The position numbers were made by a program, and so were the translations under genes. DNA of 6,140 nucleotides from assembly GCA_029556045.1 (NCBI GenBank), contig JAKQGS010000348.1, forward strand, positions 1 to 6,140. The letters are read 5' to 3'. A model generated the notes under the pieces. It had not been told where the DNA came from. It saw only the letters and a program-made list of their open reading frames with translations, and ran no database searches. Shown here one piece after another: positions 1 to 5,123 of this stretch (its first letter is position 1; every line of letters starts with the position of its first letter). Origin of the DNA: Pseudomonadota bacterium (GTDB lineage Bacteria; Bdellovibrionota; Oligoflexia; Oligoflexales; Oligoflexaceae).

Positions 1-436
1 GCTGGCACCGGGGCCAGGCGTGATGACCATCATCATAGAACTCTTTTTTCCAGATCGGCGCTCTTTGCTTCAATTCATCCATGACGTATTGGGCCGCTTC
101 GAACCCTTCCCGCCGATGGGGGGATAACACCTGCACCAGCACGGCCACATCCCCAATAGCCAAGGCCCCCACGCGGTGCACCACCTCAATAAACGAAACC
201 CCAAATTTCTCGATCGCCTCATTCATGATGCCGGTGATTTCTTTTTTGGCCATGGACTCGTAGCATTCATACTCCAACCTCACCACCCGCCGTCCTTCAT
301 TGTGATCACGCACAATACCCTCAAAGGCCACATAGGCCCCGTCATGGCCGGTGTGGGGCCGATTATCCCGGATGGTGGCCACAGGAATGGGAATCTTCTG
401 AATGGTGACCCTGTGCTTGGGTAAGGGTTCAATCAT
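1..436 (-). CDS. moaE: Molybdopterin synthase catalytic subunit MoaE (3' end cut by window edge)
   Basis: Large subunit of molybdopterin synthase, a cytosolic enzyme that transfers sulfur from MoaD thiocarboxylate to precursor Z (cPMP) to make the molybdopterin dithiolene. Reading from ATG 436, 145 codons are visible. The family signature is clear: AFEGIVRDHNEGR (residues 37-49), LEYECYESMA (54-63), VVHRVGALAIGD (85-96), then ELKQRAPIWKKE (121-132). K123 and K130 have the seven-residue spacing of the two functional lysines of E. coli MoaE (K119, K126), so the enzyme should be active. The family is about 150 residues long, so only a few C-terminal residues are missing. The start follows the moaD stop by 3 bases and has an AGGAGG site 7 bases upstream, lying inside the end of moaD, which suggests translational coupling. 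Identification is by motif recognition and is firm. Confidence 0.96.
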   Translation of the reverse strand, partial: MIEPLPKHRVTIQKIPIPVATIRDNRPHTGHDGAYVAFEGIVRDHNEGRRVVRLEYECYESMAKKEITGIMNEAIEKFGVSFIEVVHRVGALAIGDVAVLVQVLSPHRREGFEAAQYVMDELKQRAPIWKKEFYDDGHHAWPRCQ

Positions 437-439
437 GGC

Positions 440-685
440 TCACCCTCCTGCCACTGGAGGAATAAAGACCACCAGATCACGATCCTGCAACGGCACATTC
501 ATGGGAACAAAGGATTCATTCACCGCCAATCGCAGTTCTTCCGGCGCCAGTGGAAAATCATAGAGGCTGCGCAGGCGTTCATAAAGCTGGCCACCGGTTT
601 CACCCGGCTGCAGCTCCATGCTTTCCTCTTTTTTCCCGGTCCGTTCCTTGAGCATGGCGTAGTATTTGATCTGAACGCTGGCCAT
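440..685 (-). CDS. moaD: Molybdopterin synthase sulfur-carrier subunit MoaD
   Basis: Small ubiquitin-like (beta-grasp) subunit of molybdopterin synthase. Its C-terminal glycine is activated by a MoeB-type adenylyltransferase, carries sulfur as a thiocarboxylate and inserts into the MoaE active site. The protein opens with the typical MoaD pattern (IKYYAMLKERTGKKEE), continues with LRLAVNESFV and LQDRDLVVFIPPVAGG, and ends exactly at the required Gly-Gly. I chose ATG 685 (81 residues, normal for the family). The upstream in-frame GTG at 700 would add five residues, but the GGGAGA Shine-Dalgarno lies inside that extension, 7 bases before ATG 685. The gene sits 21 bases after the thioredoxin-like gene and 3 bases before moaE. 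Window-internal genes for MoaA, MoaC or MoeB are absent. Confidence 0.95.
   Translation of the reverse strand: MASVQIKYYAMLKERTGKKEESMELQPGETGGQLYERLRSLYDFPLAPEELRLAVNESFVPMNVPLQDRDLVVFIPPVAGG
444..449 (-). promoter_or_regulatory. Ribosome binding site of moaE, inside the moaD 3' end
   Basis: On the minus strand these bases read AGGAGG, a consensus Shine-Dalgarno, 7 bases before ATG 436. The site encodes part of the C-terminal Gly-Gly region of MoaD, so a ribosome finishing moaD passes directly over it. It fixes the moaE start and suggests coupled synthesis of the two subunits. Confidence 0.8.
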
Positions 686-692
686 CGTCACG

Positions 693-698
693 TCTCCC
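693..698 (-). promoter_or_regulatory. Ribosome binding site deciding the moaD start
   Basis: Minus-strand GGGAGA with 7 bases to ATG 685. Upstream of the alternative GTG at 700 the sequence is AT-rich with no purine-rich site at the right distance. This favours the shorter 81-residue MoaD. Confidence 0.65.
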
Positions 699-706
699 AC
701 TTATGT

Positions 707-1027
707 CTAGGATCCCGTCAGGGACTGTTCCACAAATTCCTTCAACTTGTCCAAGCCCTTGAAACCGGAATACTGACCTTTTTTCTGTTTGTCTGCAAAA
801 ATAAAAAATGTCGGCAGCATCTCGGTGTCGGCGATCTCCAGCATTTCAGGATAATCATCGGTTGATATGCGGCCAAACACCATGGCATGATCGTTCTGGG
901 CCTCTAAACGATCGGTGGCCGGCACCGACAGCTTGCATATGCCGCAGCCCTTTTTCCAAAGTTTAAGAAATACCCTGTCGCCCTTTTCGATATGTTTTTC
1001 CAGCTCTTCCGGGGACCAGTCTTGCAT
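707..1027 (-). CDS. Small cytosolic thioredoxin-family protein with CGIC active site
   Basis: A 106-residue single-domain thioredoxin fold, the usual length of a free thioredoxin. Visible landmarks are the redox motif CGIC (C28-C31) preceded by LKLWKKG, the conserved proline of the substrate loop in EMLPTFFIF (P72), and a final helix (LDKLKEFVEQSL). There is no signal peptide, so it should act in the cytosol. The motif departs from the WCGPC of classical thioredoxins: Ile replaces Pro, and the residue before the first Cys is Gly with two lysines before it. It may therefore have its own redox potential and partners rather than being the housekeeping TrxA. It has a good AAGGAG site 6 bases before ATG 1027. 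It lies 36 bases after the exported coiled-coil gene and 21 bases before moaD. A role in thiol or sulfur handling near molybdopterin synthesis is an inference from position only. Confidence 0.88.
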   Translation of the reverse strand: MQDWSPEELEKHIEKGDRVFLKLWKKGCGICKLSVPATDRLEAQNDHAMVFGRISTDDYPEMLEIADTEMLPTFFIFADKQKKGQYSGFKGLDKLKEFVEQSLTGS

Positions 1028-1063
1028 CGGATTCTCCTTGAGAAATCGGGGTGAGCCAATATA

Positions 1064-1684
1064 TCACGGCTGGCGGATTTGGGAATATTTCCTACAGGAT
1101 TCCGGCAGCTCCGACGATGGAAACAAGCGGCTGAGGTACTGCGCCTGCTCCCGCGGCAAAGGACAAAGATCCTTGTAGCGCCCACAGGAGTGCCGATATT
1201 GCATGGAAAAACTAAGCCCGCCCCCCTCCCCCACGGTGATCGGGGTCAGAACAAACAGGGTTTCCAGGGCGCTTTTCTTTTTCTCAAAAGCATGTTTTTT
1301 TTGAGTTAACTCGCCCCTTGCCTGCTCCAGTAACTTACGGGTTTCCTCCCGCTGGGCCTGCAGGGCTGTCAGACGGTGCTGAGCTCCATCCAGAGTCTCC
1401 AGACGCCGGGCATCATAGTCCTTTTTTTCAACGTTTTTACGGGCAGTTGCAACATCCGCCTCCGCCGCCTTTTCACCCTTTTGCAGCTCGGCAGCTTTGA
1501 GTTCTAAGGCTTGGACGGTCTTCCGCACAACTTCCAGATCACTGTAATTGCTAATAAATTCGCCGGAAAGGGCCACCCGGCACTCTTCCCGCACATCCCG
1601 GCCATAGTCGGAATCACGCCCCCAAAGATGCGGGGCCACCAGGAGGCATACTCCCATCGTTGTCATCCACGTCCGTCGTCCCAA
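1064..1684 (-). CDS. Exported coiled-coil protein of unknown family with four mature cysteines
   Basis: I do not recognise this family. Starting at TTG 1684 it has 206 residues. Residues 1-22 look like a signal peptide: two arginines at 3-4, then a hydrophobic stretch (MGVCLLVAPHLWG). Residues about 49-143 are a long charged coiled coil rich in Glu, Lys, Ala, Leu and Gln. The last 63 residues form a separate domain with TPITVGEGGG, RHSCGRYKDLCPL and ESCRKYS. Mature cysteines are C35, C167, C174 and C197, an even number that would allow two disulfides in the periplasm. I chose TTG because an AGGGGG site lies 6 bases upstream and the start yields a signal peptide. The further upstream TTG at 1765 has a badly spaced site and would bury the signal peptide, and ATG 1666 would drop the positive charges. 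It is the first gene of the probable operon with the thioredoxin, moaD and moaE. Reality of the gene is well supported; function is unknown. Confidence 0.75.
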   Translation of the reverse strand: MGRRTWMTTMGVCLLVAPHLWGRDSDYGRDVREECRVALSGEFISNYSDLEVVRKTVQALELKAAELQKGEKAAEADVATARKNVEKKDYDARRLETLDGAQHRLTALQAQREETRKLLEQARGELTQKKHAFEKKKSALETLFVLTPITVGEGGGLSFSMQYRHSCGRYKDLCPLPREQAQYLSRLFPSSELPESCRKYSQIRQP

Positions 1685-1831
1685 GTCTGTCCCCCTGTGC
1701 GATCTTCCTGACAGTAAGATAACGTACCAGAAGCAATGAAATATTTCCCCCAAAAAAGCCGTCAAAAACCCTCAAGTTCCACCCCCTTACGCCGATGAGG
1801 AACCACAGGACGTGACACGGCCTTTAAATAC
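1685..1831. other. Divergent intergenic region between the moaDE operon and the kinase gene
   Basis: This 147-base stretch must hold the promoters of both divergent units. On the minus strand a TTGACG hexamer (1760-1765) is followed only by a poor -10 (TATTTC, 16-base spacer). On the plus strand TTTAAATA lies directly against the kinase ATG and is too close for a normal leader. I cannot name either promoter with confidence, and I see no riboswitch or strong palindrome. Confidence 0.5.
1691..1696 (-). promoter_or_regulatory. Ribosome binding site supporting a TTG start
   Basis: Minus-strand AGGGGG, 6 bases before TTG 1684. It is the best-placed Shine-Dalgarno in the 5' part of this reading frame and supports initiation at TTG, directly before the signal peptide. 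Confidence 0.6.
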
Positions 1832-3571
1832 ATGGGTAATTTTATGAACCGTGCTTTTAAATTAGTTCCGACCCTCGGGGGATCACAACGCCCCGAGCCG
1901 ACGCCGGGGCTCGACGATCTCCGGTTCCTGGTTTCGAGCATGGATCACCATGCGATTGTCGCCCGCACCGATGCCCTCGGCACCATCACCTATGTCAACG
2001 ACAAGTTTTGCGAGATCAGCCAATACTCCCGCGGAGAACTCCTGGGGGCCAACCACCGGATCCTGAACTCAGGGGTTCACGACAAACGTTTTTTTGTGGA
2101 TATGTGGCGCACCATCACGCGGGGCGAGACGTGGCGTGGGGAAATCTGCAACCGACGCAAAGATGGTACCCTATATTGGGTGGCCACCACCGTGATCCCT
2201 CATGTGGGAAACAACGGTGTCATCGATGGGTATATTTCGATTCGAACCGATGTTACCGAACGAAAGACCATCGAAAAGAAACTCCTGGAGGAGCAACGAC
2301 TCCTCAGCATCATCAATCAAATCCAGTCCCTTTACATTGAATCAAATCACGGTACGATTTTTCAGAATCTCCTGCGTATGATCCTTGACGTAGCGGAATG
2401 TTCGTTCGGTATGATCCATGAAATGGTTGCGACCGACGGAGCCGGACCCAATCTGATGTTGCGGGCGGTTCAACACCCGGAGGATCAGCACCAACTCAGC
2501 GCCATATACGAAACCAGCCTTTTACAGGGACAGCACAATCCCCTGAAGGACTTCTATGCCAACACGATCGTGGCAGGCAAGGGCGCTCCACAAACAATGC
2601 CAGGCCGGACGCAAGAGATGTGGCCGGAAGCTCTGAGCAATTTTGTCAGTTTTCCCCTGATGGTCGATGCACAACTTGTGGGTATCATCGGTCTCGGTAA
2701 TCGCAGAGGCGGATTTGATGATAAGTTTGTCTCTTATTTGAAACCCCTCGTCTCCACCTTGGCCCGCTTGATGGCTGCCCAGCAGGCGGTGCGTGAGCAA
2801 CGCAAGGCGGAAAAAGAAAAAAAAGCGCTGCAGATACAGTTATTGGGGGCACAAAAGATGGAGGCTCTTGGGCAACTGGCTGGGGGTATCGCCCACGACT
2901 TTAACAACATCCTCAGTAGCGGTGTCGGTTTTTCCCGCAGATGCCTCAATCTTTTGGGGGAGAATGGTAACCCCAAATTGAAAACCTACCTGGAATGCAT
3001 CCAGACCTCCGGCCAGCGGGGGGCAGAATTGGTGCGGCATATTATGTCATTCAGCCGGGCCCAAACGCCCCGCCCGGAAATGATTACCCTTGACGTTTTG
3101 ACCAAAGAAATCCTCTTGCTGCTGGAGCCGACCCTCAAGTCAACCATTCAGCTGGACTATCAATACAGCGAGGCGCCCCAGGTTTGGATCGATCGCGCGC
3201 AATTTCACCAGATCATCGCCAACCTCTGTATCAACGCCCGCGACGCCATGGAGGGACATGGGCGTATTGCGGTGAGCATACATCCCTTATCAGTTCGTAG
3301 TCGCGCGACCTACTGCGCGTCTTGCCGCCAGGTTATTGAGGGCCAATACGTGGCGGTGGATATCGCGGATCATGGTTGTGGCATTGCGCCAGAAGACATG
3401 GCTAAAATCTTTGATCCGTTCTTTACCACCAAACCGCAGGGAGAAGGGACCGGCTTTGGATTGCCGATGGTCCATGGGGTGGTGCATGCCCACAACGGTC
3501 ACATTCAGGTGGCCTCCACCCCAGGCCAGGGAACACAGTTCACCGTGCTTTTCCCGGTTGTGGCACGCTGA
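1832..3571 (+). CDS. Soluble PAS-GAF sensor histidine kinase (NtrB/HisKA type)
   Basis: A 579-residue sensor kinase with no transmembrane segment, so it should sense a cytosolic signal. Order of domains: short N-terminus; PAS/PAC at about 30-145 (TYVNDKFCEISQYSRGELLG, NHRILNSG at 74-81, WRGEICNRRKDGTLYW, then DVTERK); GAF-like domain at about 152-315 (ending QLVGIIGLGN and LARLMAAQQA); charged helical linker 317-340; HisKA with phospho-accepting H355 in GQLAGGIAHDFNNIL; HATPase_c at about 455-578. The catalytic domain is complete: N box with N464 and N468, G1 box around D513-G517, F box FDPFF 527-531, G2 box GEGTGFGL 537-544. A CxxC (C495, C498) lies between the N and G1 boxes. There is no receiver domain and no response regulator gene beside it, so the partner is elsewhere. 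The start is uncertain: ATG 1832 and ATG 1844 both lack a clear ribosome binding site. The signal sensed cannot be told from sequence. Confidence 0.95.
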   Translation: MGNFMNRAFKLVPTLGGSQRPEPTPGLDDLRFLVSSMDHHAIVARTDALGTITYVNDKFCEISQYSRGELLGANHRILNSGVHDKRFFVDMWRTITRGETWRGEICNRRKDGTLYWVATTVIPHVGNNGVIDGYISIRTDVTERKTIEKKLLEEQRLLSIINQIQSLYIESNHGTIFQNLLRMILDVAECSFGMIHEMVATDGAGPNLMLRAVQHPEDQHQLSAIYETSLLQGQHNPLKDFYANTIVAGKGAPQTMPGRTQEMWPEALSNFVSFPLMVDAQLVGIIGLGNRRGGFDDKFVSYLKPLVSTLARLMAAQQAVREQRKAEKEKKALQIQLLGAQKMEALGQLAGGIAHDFNNILSSGVGFSRRCLNLLGENGNPKLKTYLECIQTSGQRGAELVRHIMSFSRAQTPRPEMITLDVLTKEILLLLEPTLKSTIQLDYQYSEAPQVWIDRAQFHQIIANLCINARDAMEGHGRIAVSIHPLSVRSRATYCASCRQVIEGQYVAVDIADHGCGIAPEDMAKIFDPFFTTKPQGEGTGFGLPMVHGVVHAHNGHIQVASTPGQGTQFTVLFPVVAR

Positions 3572-3653
3572 TCAAGGGACATAACTGCAAAATATTGCAT
3601 TCTTTGGTCGAAGATTATATCTAAATAAATCATTGGGATATGTATTATTTCAA

Positions 3654-3706
3654 CTTTTTCAGAGTCAATCTTAAAAAAGTCATGTCTTTTTCAGAGTCTA
3701 CCTTAA
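3654..3706 (+). repeat. 21-bp imperfect direct repeat upstream of the ATPase gene
   Basis: Two copies, 3654-3674 and 3686-3706, start 32 bases apart (about three helical turns). They share an identical 13-base core CTTTTTCAGAGTC and match at 19 of 21 positions (tails AATCTTAA and TACCTTAA). The second copy covers the -35 region of the proposed ATPase promoter. The spacing would place a protein bound to each copy on the same DNA face, so an operator is possible; a chance duplication left by an insertion event is the alternative. Confidence 0.7.
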
Positions 3707-3715
3707 TGCTAGAAT
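3688..3715 (+). promoter_or_regulatory. Possible sigma-70 promoter with extended -10 for the ATPase gene
   Basis: TTTTCA (3688-3693, four of six matches to TTGACA), a 16-base spacer, then TAGAAT (3710-3715, five of six matches to TATAAT) preceded by TG one base away, making an extended -10. Transcription would begin near 3722, giving a leader of about 55 bases. The -35 lies in the second copy of the direct repeat. This is pattern matching in an AT-rich stretch, so chance is a real possibility. Confidence 0.45.
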
Positions 3716-3776
3716 CAATTAACCTGGATGACTCAGCCAAAGGCCAATACAATTTGGGGATACTTCCATCACTGCC

Positions 3777-4997
3777 ATGATTAAACGACCACTTTACCAA
3801 ATTTTGAGTGAAAAATTTCTGACGATGAATCAGATGCTCTTTATTACAGGACCGCGTCAGTCGGGAAAGACAACAATGGCCAAGGCCGTCATGGCTACGT
3901 TTCCCGACAATCAATACTTGAATTGGGACATTGCGACCGATCGTAAATTGATTCGTACCAATCCCTATTTTTACGAGACAAAGGACCGTCACGGAGATAA
4001 AGCACCGCTTGTTGTTTTCGATGAAATCCATAAATACAGCAATTGGAAGAATTATCTTAAAGGTGTCTACGATCGCGATCAGGGACGGTTCCGGTTTTTA
4101 GTGACCGGTAGCGGGAGACTTGATGCCTTTCGCAAGGGTGGAGACTCCCTGGCTGGCCGTTATTTTTTGATACACGTATGGCCATTTACCCTTGCCGAAC
4201 TTGCGCAAGAACGAAGGACCTTTTTGGATTTTATCGAGGATCCATTGGGAAAATCACGAGGAGAATCGCAGACTCTCTGGACTCAATGGAATCAACTCAG
4301 CGAATTAAGCGGGTTTCCCACACCTTACTTATCCGGCGATAAACATATCTATCGTATTTGGAGCGAAACATACCGTAATCAGCTTATCCGAGAGGATCTC
4401 AGGAATCTATCAGGTATCCTGAAAATAGATGAATTAGAAGCTCTCGTCGATATTTTGCCAAATCGGGTTGGAAGTCCGCTGTCTATCAACAATCTGGCGG
4501 GAGATATTGGTGTCTCATTTGAATCGGTAAAATCTTGGATCGAAACTCTTGAACGCTTTTATCTATGCTTTCGCATTGCCCCACATTCAAATAAGATTAG
4601 TCGTTCAATCGTCAAAGAGCAGAAATTGTATTTTTTTGATGGGGCCCAAATTGAAGATCCTGCGGCACGATTTGAAAATATGGTGGCACTTGAATTACTT
4701 CGCGCCACAACCAGCTGGAGGGAGAGCGGGCATGGGGAATTTTCATTACGTTATGTGAGAAACAAAGAAAAAGAGGAATGCGATTTTGTTATCGTACAAA
4801 AAAATAAGCCGATTCTGCTCATCGAATGCAAACTTTCCGATCCCAGCCCATCAAAGGCCTTGTTAAAATTCCAGGGGTATTTGAATATTCCCGCCATACA
4901 GCTGATTAATAAAACCGGGATTTCAAGGCGAATACGCAATGGCTCCCAAGAATTGCTCGTGGTTTCCGCCCCTGAATGGCTTGCGGGATTACCCTAA
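3777..4997 (+). CDS. AAA_14/DUF4143 family ATPase with nuclease-like C-terminal domain
   Basis: A 406-residue ATPase of the widespread AAA_14 plus DUF4143 family, normal in length and apparently intact. The N-terminal ATPase has Walker A GPRQSGKT (25-32), Walker B LVVFDEIH (78-85, D82 and E83), a sensor-like strand RFLVTGSGR (106-114) and the family hallmark LAGRYFLIHVWPFTLAEL. The C-terminal DUF4143 part begins near residue 195 (SETYRNQLIREDL), contains a winged-helix-like segment (SINNLAGDIGVSFESVKSW, 236-254) and ends in a PD-(D/E)XK-like fold: D336 in ECDFVIV, then E350-C-K352 in ILLIECKLSD. The role of this family is unsettled. ATP binding is safe to predict; nuclease activity is not proven for it. 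ATG 3777 is the only usable start after the in-frame stop at 3729, though its ribosome binding site is weak. More AT-rich codons than neighbours and isolation from related genes suggest horizontal acquisition. Confidence 0.93.
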   Translation: MIKRPLYQILSEKFLTMNQMLFITGPRQSGKTTMAKAVMATFPDNQYLNWDIATDRKLIRTNPYFYETKDRHGDKAPLVVFDEIHKYSNWKNYLKGVYDRDQGRFRFLVTGSGRLDAFRKGGDSLAGRYFLIHVWPFTLAELAQERRTFLDFIEDPLGKSRGESQTLWTQWNQLSELSGFPTPYLSGDKHIYRIWSETYRNQLIREDLRNLSGILKIDELEALVDILPNRVGSPLSINNLAGDIGVSFESVKSWIETLERFYLCFRIAPHSNKISRSIVKEQKLYFFDGAQIEDPAARFENMVALELLRATTSWRESGHGEFSLRYVRNKEKEECDFVIVQKNKPILLIECKLSDPSPSKALLKFQGYLNIPAIQLINKTGISRRIRNGSQELLVVSAPEWLAGLP

Positions 4998-5010
4998 AAT
5001 AGCAACCAGC

Positions 5011-5035
5011 AGTTCGATGGACTCACCATCGAACT
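5011..5035 (+). terminator. Hairpin after the ATPase gene, possible terminator
   Basis: A perfect 10-bp stem (AGTTCGATGG with CCATCGAACT) around a 5-base loop ACTCA, 14 bases after the ATPase stop. It is followed by ACTTTTCTGG, only a short T run, so termination may be weak. A regulatory or transcript-stabilising hairpin is the other reading. Confidence 0.6.
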
Positions 5036-5065
5036 ACTTTTCTGGTCAAGCACCTATAATATCCG

Positions 5066-5097
5066 AAAGCCCCGCTTCCCAATGAAAGCGGGGCTTT
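5066..5097. terminator. Bidirectional terminator between convergent genes
   Basis: A perfect 12-bp stem, AAAGCCCCGCTT with AAGCGGGGCTTT, around an 8-base loop. The G+C-rich core flanked by A on one side and T on the other is the classic form that works on both strands. It lies 68 bases after the plus-strand ATPase and 27 bases after the end of the minus-strand protease, so it suits both. Confidence 0.85.
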
Positions 5098-5123
5098 AAT
5101 ATCTCATACCTATCTTTTTTTGC

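Larger units (their letters stand above)
3572..3776. other. AT-rich spacer between the kinase and the ATPase gene
   Basis: These 205 bases contain no credible gene and are clearly more AT-rich than the kinase gene before them. They hold a small inverted repeat (TGCAA-4-TTGCA, 3586-3599), the 21-bp direct repeat and the promoter-like element listed separately. No strong terminator follows the kinase stop. The minus-strand open frame crossing this spacer into the ATPase gene has no family resemblance and is a shadow. Confidence 0.6.

Noticed and set aside
176..424. 82-residue plus-strand open frame opposite moaE
   Set aside because: It is a shadow of the well-supported moaE frame, with no family resemblance and no ribosome binding site.
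1664..1684. Twin-arginine export signal (GRRTWM) in the exported protein
   Set aside because: Two arginines are present, but the rest of the Tat consensus (S/T before, F-L-K after) is missing. A normal Sec signal explains the sequence.
1685..1765. N-terminal extension of the exported protein from TTG 1765
   Set aside because: It would place 27 residues before the signal peptide, and its purine-rich site is only three to four bases from the start. TTG 1684 has a well-spaced AGGGGG.
1740..1765. Minus-strand promoter TTGACG with TATTTC
   Set aside because: The -35 is good, but the -10 matches only three of six positions, and no alternative spacing gives a better one.
3586..3599. TGCAA-4-TTGCA inverted repeat after the kinase as a terminator
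   Set aside because: Five AT-rich pairs with no following T run are too weak to terminate transcription; it may be chance in AT-rich DNA.
3654..3706. CRISPR array or transposon target-site duplication
   Set aside because: There are only two imperfect copies with an 11-base gap, and no inverted repeats or transposase between them.
3645..4031. 128-residue minus-strand open frame over the start of the ATPase gene
   Set aside because: It overlaps the Walker A and B region of a clearly real gene on the other strand, has no recognisable domain, and spans the AT-rich promoter region.
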